Shown here: one piece after another, positions 1 to 7,863 of the stretch
How positions within the stretch are numbered: the first letter of the stretch is position 1
Layout of the letters: every line of letters starts with the position of its first letter
NCBI RefSeq assembly: GCF_964199965.1
Contig: NZ_CAXMZT010000007.1
Coordinates: forward strand, 124,001-188,000
DNA from: JAFIFT01 sp020051095
Lineage (GTDB): Bacteria; Pseudomonadota; Gammaproteobacteria; Legionellales; Legionellaceae
DNA length: 64,000 bases
Direction of reading: 5' to 3'
Position numbers and translations under genes: made by a program
Notes under the pieces: model-generated
Database searches by the model: none
What the model saw: only the letters and a program-made list of their open reading frames with translations
What the model was told of the DNA's origin: nothing

Positions 1-1787
1 TCCTTCAACTGATGCAAAACCTTGTTCGCCAATTTTTCCAACTCGTCCAAAAGATTTGTCGATTGATTTTCATAATGAAGGGATAAAGCATGAGGCCTAT
101 AAAACGCATTTTCAGTCTGGCACAACGTCTTAAATTGAATATTGGAAAGTAACGGACTAGGTAAAATAACTTGTTTTGCATGTTGAGCATTTCGCTTAGC
201 AAGGAATGCACGATACCCTAAGCTTATCGTTAACGACATCACCGTTTTTTCACGTAAGGAATCGAGTGGTGGATTGGTTACTTGCGCAAATTGCTGACGC
301 ATAAAATCAAAGAACTGTCGCGGCGTGTGCGATAAAACGGCCATCGGGGTATCATCCCCCATGGAGGCAGTCGGCTCAACGCCATTCTGCGCCATAAACC
401 GCAACGATTGCTCAATTTCTTCATAAGAGACATCAAAATATTTCTTGACGTCATCTAACACCGGTCGGTGATTGGGCGGGGCATGGTTATCTTCTTCATA
501 GGGAAGCATTTTTTGTAGCGACGATACCCAATCACTGAAGGGATGGCGCTGATAAAACTGCCTCGGTGTGTCACCTTCGGTAATTAAACAATTGTTTTTG
601 ATATCAACCATGAGCATTGCCCCCGGAGGAATGCGGGATTGTTTGACTAAATCCCCATCCGGGATGTCAACCAACCCAACTTCGGATCCAACCACCACTA
701 ACCCTTGCTTACTTCGTTGATAGCGCGTTGGTCGAAACCCATTGCGATCGAGGATGCACCCCGCGAAGCGTCCATCAAAAAAGACCAGCCCGGCCGGACC
801 TTCCCAAGATGGTAGCAGTGGAAAGTGAAATTGATAATAATCTCGGATTGGCTTTTCCAGGGTTGAATCATTTTCCCAGGCCGGTGGTAAAAGTAATCGA
901 AGAATTTCAGCTGTTAGCATCCCAAAATGCCGATAAGCTTGAACAAATTGATCCAGGTTCAACGAATCGGAAACATTATCAGAAAGCAATGAGGGTAAAT
1001 TCGCCAGCTCCGGGTAATAGGTTTCGATTAATTGCGGGCTAATTTGATGACCATAAACCCGATTGCCGCGAATGGTGTTGATCTCGCCATTATGAGCTAA
1101 GGTGGAAAAAGGCTGCACCAAGGGCCACCGACTGAGTGTATTGGTGGAAAAACGCTGGTGGAACAATGCCACTTTTGATTGCCACTGTTTGTTTTGTAAA
1201 TCGGGGTAGAATTTGGCTAAATTGGGTGGCAATACCAAGGCTTTATAAACGATGGATTTTGATGATAAAGAGCATAGGCAAAAATCCTTTGCCTCTTTTA
1301 ATTGCCATTCAATTTGTTTTTGCGCGATAAACAGCTGCCTTTCTAATTCAATACCGGACCATGGGCTTTCGCTAGAATCGATAAAAAATTGATATATCGC
1401 GGGTAAAGAGGCTGCCGCTGTTTCTCCAAGATAGGCTTTATCAATGGGAACTAAACGCCATCCGGAAACATTTAAATCTTGCTTTTTTAACTGGTTGCTA
1501 ATCCGTTTTTGTTGGCTCTCTACTTGGTTTGGTGTTAGAAAACACATACCAACAACACAGCGATGGTGAATTGGTATCTTGGCGCGCTTTGCCAACTGAC
1601 TAAAAAAGGCTTGATCCAGATCAAGTAGCAAACCGCACCCATCGCCTGATAAACCATCCTCGCTAACAGCACCCCGATGGGTCAAGCGAGCAAGACCTTC
1701 TAAAGCTTGTACGATTATTTGGTTTGACGGTGGTTCATGCACATTAACAAGCAAGCCAAACCCACAACTATCGCGTTCTTGGTCCAT
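1..1787 (-). CDS. gltB: Glutamate synthase (NADPH) large subunit, 5' part only (cut by window edge)
   Basis: The minus-strand frame opens with ATG at 1787 and stays open to base 1, so about 595 N-terminal residues of a protein that is normally about 1500 are present. It catalyses, with GltD, reductive transfer of the glutamine amide to 2-oxoglutarate. The start reads MDQERDSCGFGLLV: Cys8 is the class II glutamine amidotransferase nucleophile, with only seven residues before it, so a short propeptide would be removed. Further GltB landmarks seen are LTHRGAVSEDGLSGDGCG, FHQRFSTNT, HNGEINTIRGN, DGRFAGCILDRNGFRP and, near the window edge, GDDTPMAVLS with FAQVTNPPLD. An AGGA motif sits seven bases before the ATG. 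gltD is not visible and would lie beyond the left edge. Confidence 0.95.
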   Translation of the reverse strand, partial: MDQERDSCGFGLLVNVHEPPSNQIIVQALEGLARLTHRGAVSEDGLSGDGCGLLLDLDQAFFSQLAKRAKIPIHHRCVVGMCFLTPNQVESQQKRISNQLKKQDLNVSGWRLVPIDKAYLGETAAASLPAIYQFFIDSSESPWSGIELERQLFIAQKQIEWQLKEAKDFCLCSLSSKSIVYKALVLPPNLAKFYPDLQNKQWQSKVALFHQRFSTNTLSRWPLVQPFSTLAHNGEINTIRGNRVYGHQISPQLIETYYPELANLPSLLSDNVSDSLNLDQFVQAYRHFGMLTAEILRLLLPPAWENDSTLEKPIRDYYQFHFPLLPSWEGPAGLVFFDGRFAGCILDRNGFRPTRYQRSKQGLVVVGSEVGLVDIPDGDLVKQSRIPPGAMLMVDIKNNCLITEGDTPRQFYQRHPFSDWVSSLQKMLPYEEDNHAPPNHRPVLDDVKKYFDVSYEEIEQSLRFMAQNGVEPTASMGDDTPMAVLSHTPRQFFDFMRQQFAQVTNPPLDSLREKTVMSLTISLGYRAFLAKRNAQHAKQVILPSPLLSNIQFKTLCQTENAFYRPHALSLHYENQSTNLLDELEKLANKVLHQLK

Positions 1788-1945
1788 GTTGGTCCTAAGC
1801 CTATTGTTGGTTTACAAATCATTTAACGGGTAATTTTCACAGCGCTTACTGCAAGGAGTATATACCCTCTTTTCCACCCAATTTATTCAAAACCAGACTT
1901 TGGGCATGCATTATTTAAAAGTATAGCAGGGGTTCCTATCCCTCT

Positions 1946-2132
1946 CTCTGTACTGGACCAAAACACAGAACCAATTCGTGCCCGTGCCCGTGCCCGGTTT
2001 TTAACCGGCACCGCTCCTGATTTTTCGGAGGGCTGCTTCGAGCTCAAAGTGTATCTTTTAATTTTTTAAAACCGGGCACGGGCACGCTCACGGACACGTA
2101 TTAGTTTTATGTTTTTTTTATCTTTTACAGAG
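1946..2132. repeat. 187-bp GC-rich inverted-repeat (MITE-like) element in the gltB/flippase intergenic region
   Basis: The intergenic stretch 1788-2263 has no gene and is dominated by this element. Its ends are inverted: CTCTGTAC at 1946 is matched by TACAGAG ending at 2132, and the imperfect similarity continues inward through an AACACAGAAC-like A-rich block to CCCGTGCCCGTGCCCGG at 1981-1997 and its complement CCGGGCACGGGCACG at 2072-2086. A single related arm lies at 61640-61681. There is no coding capacity, so a non-autonomous mobile element is the most likely reading. Nothing else was recognised in the flanks apart from the presumed gltB and flippase promoters. Confidence 0.6.
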
Positions 2133-2263
2133 TATCACCTAAACACTTCCACCCTATCTCATTTTTGATAGAAATAAAACAGGCCTTAGCCAAAGGGTTG
2201 AATAAATAACCTCTTTTGTGACATGATGAACGAATCAATAGGACGTTGATGTACGAGGCATAA

Positions 2264-3583
2264 ATGGATTTTGCTTTTAATTTATTGATCATCATCATTG
2301 ATCAGATTCTGCTTTTTGCGATTAATATCATGGTTGCCCGCAATACCGGCGAGGTATTATATGGTAATTTTTCAGTTGCCACCCAAGGCCTCTTAATTCT
2401 CGGTACCTTATTAACCCTCGGTATTGATTCAATTATTGATTATTACATTCCCAAATTACATCACTTAAAACACTACAAAAAGATCGTCTCGCTGATAGCA
2501 TCCATTAAACGATTCATGATACCCATTTACATTAGTGTCTTCATCACTGGATTAAGTGTCTTTTTTATATTTATCTTCGATATATCACCCAAATTAAATC
2601 ATGAAGTGCTCGTCCATCCCTTTTATATTTTCATCTGGGGTGCGGTATTTATTGCTTGTTACAATATCCTGATTCATTTGCTGCGTTCCATTAATCAAAT
2701 GCGCATAGCAGTCAATATGAGCTTGCTGCAAAATGTATTGTATTTATTGCTGGTGGGATTGTTCATTTCCCTGGGCAATCATTACTTAGTCCATCCAACA
2801 ATCCATGTCTATTATCCTCATCTATTACTCATTGCCTTCGTCGGCAGTTATGGCATCACCGGTTTTGTTTGCTATGCGCTTCTCGGTGGGATAAATCATG
2901 GCAAAAAGAAATTACCCCCAGAGGGTGTACCCATCAAATGGCGCGGAAAAATCCAAGGGTATACCATCCAAAATTTGAATGGTTATGTGTTTGCTGCTAT
3001 CCCATTATTAGTCTTAGAATTTATTTCACCGAGTGAACATAATACTGGGTTATTTGCTGCGGTGATATCGATCATTACCGTGGCTCACCTTGCAATTTAT
3101 CCATTAGGCATTCTTGTTGCCCCAGATATTTCCAGTGCTTTAAGTCATTCAAGCCGCCAATTAAAGAAAATTCTTAGCCGATATTTAAAGGTATGCTTTG
3201 CGATATCATTAGGGGTGATAGTTATCGTCGGCATTTTTGCTCAACCTATTTTATACCTATTCAAATCGGATTTTATCGATGCCTTACCTTACCTGTATGT
3301 CAGTTTATTTGAGATTGTTATTTATGGGATAAGTTTACCGCTCACAAAAATGGTCATGTTTTCTGCCAATGGTAGCCATTTGGGCGCAAAACTAACCCTG
3401 TGCTTACTCGCAACGCAAACCGTCGCAAGCTTCGTTCTCATTAAACAATTTGATATCGTTGGTGCGGTGATTTGCTTCATAGGCATTAGCCTAATAAACA
3501 TGCTTGCCTTGCTTAGCTTAAGTCGCGCTATATTGACCACACCCAAAGATGCAAGGCAGTTCTTGGCTGATATATACACCTAA
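2264..3583 (+). CDS. Polysaccharide flippase-like multi-pass membrane protein (MOP/Wzx type)
   Basis: This is a 439-residue, very hydrophobic protein with roughly a dozen predicted transmembrane helices and short charged loops, the size and pattern of Wzx/MurJ-type lipid-linked sugar flippases. The first helix leads into NTGEVLYGNFSVA, resembling the conserved N-terminal 'G..yG.f.....l' segment of that superfamily. The start ATG at 2264 has GAGG five bases upstream. It stands alone between gltB (divergent) and the small-RNA locus, so no pathway can be read from neighbours, and no glycosyltransferase genes flank it. The substrate is unknown; an O-antigen or other surface glycan is the family's usual cargo. 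A different MOP exporter remains possible. Confidence 0.65.
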   Translation: MDFAFNLLIIIIDQILLFAINIMVARNTGEVLYGNFSVATQGLLILGTLLTLGIDSIIDYYIPKLHHLKHYKKIVSLIASIKRFMIPIYISVFITGLSVFFIFIFDISPKLNHEVLVHPFYIFIWGAVFIACYNILIHLLRSINQMRIAVNMSLLQNVLYLLLVGLFISLGNHYLVHPTIHVYYPHLLLIAFVGSYGITGFVCYALLGGINHGKKKLPPEGVPIKWRGKIQGYTIQNLNGYVFAAIPLLVLEFISPSEHNTGLFAAVISIITVAHLAIYPLGILVAPDISSALSHSSRQLKKILSRYLKVCFAISLGVIVIVGIFAQPILYLFKSDFIDALPYLYVSLFEIVIYGISLPLTKMVMFSANGSHLGAKLTLCLLATQTVASFVLIKQFDIVGAVICFIGISLINMLALLSLSRAILTTPKDARQFLADIYT

Positions 3584-3660
3584 CTTTCTAATGAATAGAC
3601 CAAATTAACGAAACCAATTATCTTATAAATAAACTTATAGTTTCTTTTTGAAATTAAATG

Positions 3661-3688
3661 TTGACATTGGCGGAGCACCTCGTATAAT
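3661..3688 (+). promoter_or_regulatory. Strong sigma-70 promoter of the small RNA locus
   Basis: Perfect consensus hexamers are present: TTGACA at 3661-3666 and TATAAT at 3683-3688, separated by 16 bases. No start codon with a ribosome binding site follows within the next 200 bases, but a rho-independent terminator does at 3845-3877, which suggests that the product is a stand-alone RNA. Confidence 0.8.
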
Positions 3689-3694
3689 GGCACC

Positions 3695-3877
3695 TGAATC
3701 GAACGAAAGTTGATTCATTAACAAGTCCAGTTAAAGCTATTTCAGACGGAACAAAGAAGTAGCAGGTTAGTGTGGACAGGATGTCTCATTAACATTCACA
3801 GCAGGAAAGTGGTGTTCACATAGCACCCAACTTCGCATGGCCAAGGTCCGATTGCTCCCTCAGTCGGGCCTTTTTTT
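3695..3877 (+). ncRNA. Probable intergenic small RNA, about 180 nt, with CAGGA motifs
   Basis: The RNA is bounded by a consensus promoter and a terminator. It begins with a hairpin, GAATC-g-AAC / GAAA loop / GTT-GATTC (about 3697-3717). Its middle carries several GGA motifs (ACGGAAC, GTGGACAGGATGTC, GCAGGAAAGTG). Two of them can be drawn in small hairpin loops: GAC-AGGAT-GTC, and CAC...GTG around AGCAGGAAA. CAGGA-type loop motifs are the binding sites of CsrA/RsmA in the CsrB/RsmY/RsmZ RNAs, so a CsrA-sequestering RNA is one possibility. I could not match it to tmRNA, 4.5S, 6S or RNase P RNA. A selO leader is unlikely, because the terminator lies about 150 bases before the selO start. Confidence 0.6.
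3845..3877 (+). terminator. Rho-independent terminator of the small RNA
   Basis: A GGTCCGA / TCGGGCC stem (one G-U pair, loop of about 12 bases) is followed immediately by seven T residues at 3871-3877. Confidence 0.8.
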
Positions 3878-3901
3878 AATGCAGGAAAACGCTATAACAT
3901 G

Positions 3902-3965
3902 ACTTACGCAAAACCCCTCTCCTGCCCTTCGGGCACCCTCTCACCGTTTCTGGGAAGAGGGGAAA
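3902..3965. repeat. Dispersed palindromic repeat (CCCTCTCC type) next to selO
   Basis: This segment carries CCCCTCTCCTGCCCTTCGGGC, continuing to a GGGAAGAGGGG-like complement. It is a diverged member of the same family as the repeats at 40744, 56867 and 60664. It is directly preceded by GACTTACGCAAAA, which resembles the end sequence of the MITE at 6536. It occupies much of the gap between the small RNA terminator and selO. Confidence 0.5.
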
Positions 3966-4027
3966 TTGAGGGAAGTTATTTAGAATTCATGTATAATTTA
4001 AGTAAATAGATTACCCTTAATATTTAA

Positions 4028-5470
4028 ATGACTGGTTTATCCCTTGAGTACAGCTACTGCCAATTACCGAGCACATTATATACGACTATCACCCCAAAGC
4101 CGTTTCCGAGTGCTGAATTAGTTTTATTCAATGCCACCCTTGCCAAAGATTTGGGATTAACATGGGATGAGTCAGATAAAAACACCCTTACCCAACTCCT
4201 TTTGGGCGCTCAATTGCCACCCAATGCTGAGCCAATCGCTATGGCTTATTCGGGGCATCAATTTGGCCACTTTACCCATCTGGGGGATGGTCGGGCATTT
4301 TTATTAGGGGAATACATGACCCCCAATAAACAGCGAGTTGACTTTCATCTAAAAGGCGCAGGGAAAACTATTTATGGTCGAGAGGGGGATGGTAAAGCGG
4401 TAATAGGCCCCATGCTAAGAGAATACATCCTCAGTGAAGCCATGCATGCATTGCGAATTCCGACTACTCGATCCTTAGCGGTAATTAGCACGGGGGAATC
4501 CGTCTATCGCCAGGGACTGCAACCCGGTGCTCTATTAGTCAGAGTTGCCAGCAGTCACATTCGTTTTGGAACATTCCAATACGCCGCCATCCAAGGCGAC
4601 GCAGTGGTTAAGGACTTACTAACCTACACGGTCCAAAGGCATTATCCGGATTTATTTGACGTTGACCAGCCACTTGCCTTAGCGTTTTTAGATCGCATTT
4701 TACAACAACTGGTTAATCTTGTGGTGCATTGGGAAAGAGTGGGATTTATTCACGGGGTAATGAACACGGATAATATGGCTGTTTCGGGTGAAACATTTGA
4801 CTATGGCCCGTGTGCCTTTATGGACAACTACAGCCCACTTTGTGTATTCAGTTCGATTGATAACTATGGCCGCTATGCCTTCAAAAATCAAGCCCCTATT
4901 GCCCAATGGAATCTCACCCGATTAGCTGAAAGCTTATTACCGTTGATTGATCCAAATCCTGACAAAGCTATCGACTTAGCAACCCAATTATTAAATACTT
5001 TCCCATCCCTGTATCAAATAAAATGGCTGCAAATGATGCGACAAAAATTAGGATTGCTTAGCGCACAAGAAGACGATAAACATCTCATTGAATCGCTTTT
5101 ATCCATCATGCATCAACATGCCCTCGATTATAGCGACACCTTTTTCAAATTAACCTATGAAACAACATCGCTTGTTCAAGAAATAAATTCGCCGCTCCAA
5201 AGCTGGTTAAACACCTGGGAGACAAGACGTCAGATCGAAAATAATGACGCAGGCCATCAGGCGATGTGCCTTGCAAATCCTGTGGTTATTCCCCGAAATC
5301 ATCGCGTGGAATATGCGCTGACACGAGCTGAACGAGAAGGTGATTTATCTGCGGTGAATGCGTTGTTGGATGTTGTTAAAACACCTTATCAATTAACCAA
5401 AAAAGCAAAACTCTATAATACGCCCCCCCTTCCTGAGGAACGCATTCAAGCAACCTATTGTGGGACATGA
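4028..5470 (+). CDS. selO: Protein adenylyltransferase SelO (pseudokinase-fold AMPylase)
   Basis: The 480-residue length equals the usual SelO length. SelO moves AMP from ATP to Ser/Thr/Tyr side chains of proteins, with an inverted nucleotide pose in a kinase fold. Family signatures are all present: YSGHQFGHFTHLGDGRA (about residues 75-91), FHLKGAGKTIYGREGDGKAV (about 104-123), the S.GE motif, VRVASSHIRFGTF, HGVMNTDNMAVSGETFDYGP around residues 241-260 carrying the metal-binding Asn/Asp residues, and a C-terminal YCGT. Cys478 in that tail corresponds to the Sec/Cys residue of the family thought to form a regulatory disulfide. The next gene is convergent and ends four bases away. The preceding small RNA has its own terminator, so selO probably has its own promoter in the 150 bases upstream. 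Confidence 0.95.
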   Translation: MTGLSLEYSYCQLPSTLYTTITPKPFPSAELVLFNATLAKDLGLTWDESDKNTLTQLLLGAQLPPNAEPIAMAYSGHQFGHFTHLGDGRAFLLGEYMTPNKQRVDFHLKGAGKTIYGREGDGKAVIGPMLREYILSEAMHALRIPTTRSLAVISTGESVYRQGLQPGALLVRVASSHIRFGTFQYAAIQGDAVVKDLLTYTVQRHYPDLFDVDQPLALAFLDRILQQLVNLVVHWERVGFIHGVMNTDNMAVSGETFDYGPCAFMDNYSPLCVFSSIDNYGRYAFKNQAPIAQWNLTRLAESLLPLIDPNPDKAIDLATQLLNTFPSLYQIKWLQMMRQKLGLLSAQEDDKHLIESLLSIMHQHALDYSDTFFKLTYETTSLVQEINSPLQSWLNTWETRRQIENNDAGHQAMCLANPVVIPRNHRVEYALTRAEREGDLSAVNALLDVVKTPYQLTKKAKLYNTPPLPEERIQATYCGT

Positions 5471-5474
5471 TGTT

Positions 5475-6026
5475 TTATGAGTCGACCGATTCATTGCGAG
5501 TGATTCGATATAAAACATGCTGTGAAAAAGGGTGATCGGCTGGTAAATTGGGGTGATCAAAGCCGCCTGTCACATCTTCTTTCATGCCTAATCGCTCCAT
5601 GACGTTGCGCGAACGTTGATTTTTAGGAACAGTAAAAGCAACAATTTCATCCAAATGACATTGGTTGAATCCATGCTCGAGTGCGGCTTTTGCTCCTTCG
5701 GTGGCGTACCCTTGCCCCCAAAAAGGGGAATCCAATCGCCATCCAATCTCAACGGCAGGCGCAAAATGCACGGGCATGGTAACATAGTTCAGGCCGATAA
5801 ACCCAATCATCTCACCTGTGCTTTTCAACTCAACTGCCCATAATGTATAACCCTTTTCTTGTAGCTGTTTGTTCTGTTTTGTTATAAAGGAATAAACCTG
5901 CTCATGGGTTAATGGGCCTGCGAGAAATTGCAAAACTTGTTCGTTTTGATTGATGCGGTAATAGACTTCTTCATCTTCCTTTCGCCATGGACGAAGCAGT
6001 AATCGTGCGGTAGAGAGTGAGATCAT
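5475..6026 (-). CDS. GNAT acetyltransferase, RimJ/RimL family
   Basis: The 183 residues match the RimJ/RimL-like GNAT layout: N-terminal STARLLLRPWRKEDEEVYY; the strand WAVELKSTGEMIGFIGL; EIGWRLDSPFWGQGYATEGA, with the GQGYATE acetyl-CoA pyrophosphate loop (about residues 104-110); and VAFTVPKNQRSRNVMERLGM, the conserved N.rS..vmEklGm helix. Such enzymes acetylate N-termini of ribosomal proteins or small molecules; the substrate cannot be read from sequence. The gene is convergent with selO. ATG at 6026 gives the full family N-terminus. Confidence 0.9.
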   Translation of the reverse strand: MISLSTARLLLRPWRKEDEEVYYRINQNEQVLQFLAGPLTHEQVYSFITKQNKQLQEKGYTLWAVELKSTGEMIGFIGLNYVTMPVHFAPAVEIGWRLDSPFWGQGYATEGAKAALEHGFNQCHLDEIVAFTVPKNQRSRNVMERLGMKEDVTGGFDHPNLPADHPFSQHVLYRITRNESVDS

Positions 6027-6115
6027 CGCAAAACCCCATGAAGATTAGTTAAAGGGGGAGCGATACTACATTAGTTTGCAAAGGGAAACAAGTTAATTGA
6101 ATGATCACAGGTAGA

Positions 6116-6301
6116 TTACCCAAATTTCAACTCTTTGCAACTATGATTGGCGGCTCGTGCATAATTATCACGGCTTTCAGGGTGCGGTTCTCGTTGAATG
6201 AGTGACCAACTTTCAAATATCATGCCGCTCCCAAGACCATCCTTTTTTGATAGCGGTGTGTTGACAGACTTTAATTTTACCGTAGATTTTCGCTTTTCCA
6301 T
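6116..6301 (-). CDS. Possible small hypothetical protein (61 aa)
   Basis: This short frame encodes a basic, Ser/Lys-rich N-terminal half and a more polar C-terminal half (NYARAANHSC), with no signal peptide or membrane helix. A weak GGA lies about seven bases before ATG 6301. It fills a gap between a GNAT gene in the same direction and the MITE. No family is recognised and it may be a chance frame; it is kept because nothing overlaps it on the other strand and its composition is not low-complexity. Confidence 0.3.
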   Translation of the reverse strand: MEKRKSTVKLKSVNTPLSKKDGLGSGMIFESWSLIQREPHPESRDNYARAANHSCKELKFG

Positions 6302-6535
6302 GATTGTTCCATCAGTCAGTAATCAATGTAGCGTAACGTATTTTAATCAAATACATACTTAATTATAGACCAACATTACTATGTTTGTCTAATTTTTGAT
6401 CACTTTTTTACTAATTATCACTCTCGTAACGTAACTGATTAAATAAAAAGAAATTTTTTTATGTCTTTCCTTCTCGCAAACCGCTCGGGACGTTCTTTAA
6501 ATTTTAGGTTATAGTTAGGTTGTGAATAATACCAG

Positions 6536-6660
6536 CAGGACTTACGAAAATCGCCAAGGTCAAGGCAAAAAATGTTTTTAATCAGGGAGTTTAGATTAAC
6601 TAAGCGACTGAATTAAAAACATTTTTTTAACGAAGAGATTGGCGTTTTTCGTAAGTCCTG
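6536..6660. mobile_element. 125-bp palindromic MITE with CAGGACTTACG ends
   Basis: The segment starts with CAGGACTTACGAAAA and ends with the exact complement TTTTCGTAAGTCCTG. The inner arms also pair: AAAAATGTTTTTAAT near the left centre faces ATTAAAAACATTTTT on the right. It has no coding capacity. The flanks read ACCA-g on the left and ACCA on the right, a possible short target duplication. A single related arm occurs at 14457-14505 and a trace at 3900. The element lies immediately upstream of the HDOD gene and makes up most of the 379-base gap 6302-6680; the rest is AT-rich with nothing recognised. Confidence 0.75.
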
Positions 6661-6680
6661 ACCAATTTGGGAGACTAAAC

Positions 6681-7790
6681 GTGTGGGGATTTATTGTACT
6701 ATTGATATTAGTGCTAATTTATTGGCGCTTTTTTTTAACCCCTAAGCAAAAACCCCTTGCCAAGCGGATTGCATCCTTGCCAAGCCAAACTCAAAAAAAT
6801 TCAGCACCATTAGTTGCTAAACCAACCATGCCTTCCCCCATTGAAATTCCCTTAAATCGAGACAGCCATGAACAGCTTGATAATTTTCAACTGTTGCAAC
6901 TGGAAGAATCCGATCAAAAAACATTAGCAAAAATGCAAAATGTGATTCAGTCCATTCCAAGGCCCCACCCGATGATACGAAGCTTGTTAGCCAGCAATAA
7001 CTCGGAAGATTTATATAAATTAGTCAAAAGCGATGCATTTATTGCTGCGAAAGTATTGCAGGAAATCAACTCAGGTCAATTCTACCTGAGTAAAAAAATT
7101 ACCCGCTTGAATCACGCTATTTTATATTTAGGGGCCAACACCATAAAAAACATCGCGTTTCAATGCCTGATGAACACAACCTCCGCAGTGAAGGATAAAG
7201 AGTTAAAACGCGCATTAGAAAAAATCTGGGCTCATGGCTTCTTAGCTAGTTCTTTGGCTTATGTTTTTGCTAAAAATCTTGGTTTGACTGATGCGGCCGA
7301 GTTGGGTACACAAGCGTTACTTTCGTATGTCGGTAATCTGGCTATTTTGTATTACGATCCGTCGCTGTCGAGGTCGTTTGATAAAGACATCATGTTACTA
7401 GAACGACTGACTATCGAACAACAATCATTACACACCAATGCCGCGTTAGTCGGGAGTCAATTAGCCAAAGCATGGAATCTTCCAGACGTATTAATCAACA
7501 GTATTCATGATAGTCTGCTACCGCTTGCAACCCCTGCTGCTCAATGCACTTTGCAGGGAAGTTATTTGCGCAATATTGTTCTATGTTATCTTAGTTGTCG
7601 GGTCGGGGAGCTCATTTTAGAACATGAGATGGATGATATCACAAAGCTTGATTTGTTCGATGAAGACCTAATAGAGCTATACTACCTTCCTGACTATTTT
7701 CAAATGACTGGATTAAATACTATTTACAATTTATTAACCAAGCCGGCCATTCAACGAGAGATTAATAAATTGATTAAGAACATGACTTAG
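6681..7790 (+). CDS. HDOD-domain protein with N-terminal membrane anchor
   Basis: I choose GTG at 6681, preceded by GGGAG seven bases upstream, rather than an upstream TTG at 6639 that lies inside the MITE; this gives 369 residues. The N-terminus has one transmembrane helix (GFIVLLILVLIYWRFFL), then a proline-rich linker, then an HDOD module from about residue 75: SIPRPHPMIRSLLA, SDAFIAAKVLQEINS, HAILYLGANTIKNIAF. HDOD domains are catalytically inactive relatives of HD phosphohydrolases that act in signalling, often with c-di-GMP or two-component systems. No output domain (GGDEF, EAL, REC) is fused, and no such gene adjoins it. Its partner is unknown. Confidence 0.8.
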   Translation: MWGFIVLLILVLIYWRFFLTPKQKPLAKRIASLPSQTQKNSAPLVAKPTMPSPIEIPLNRDSHEQLDNFQLLQLEESDQKTLAKMQNVIQSIPRPHPMIRSLLASNNSEDLYKLVKSDAFIAAKVLQEINSGQFYLSKKITRLNHAILYLGANTIKNIAFQCLMNTTSAVKDKELKRALEKIWAHGFLASSLAYVFAKNLGLTDAAELGTQALLSYVGNLAILYYDPSLSRSFDKDIMLLERLTIEQQSLHTNAALVGSQLAKAWNLPDVLINSIHDSLLPLATPAAQCTLQGSYLRNIVLCYLSCRVGELILEHEMDDITKLDLFDEDLIELYYLPDYFQMTGLNTIYNLLTKPAIQREINKLIKNMT

Positions 7791-7863
7791 CGTCTTGCGG
7801 AGTAGAATCCCACATGACGCCTACGGCTAATGCGGGCGACAGTTTTATTTTTCTTCCGTCCTA

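Noticed and set aside
728..1042. Plus-strand open frame of 104 codons at the left edge
   Set aside because: It lies antisense within gltB, whose minus-strand frame is continuous and matches the family throughout.
6639..6680. TTG start giving 14 extra residues to the HDOD protein
   Set aside because: The extension is the MITE arm sequence itself; GTG 6681 has a good ribosome binding site.
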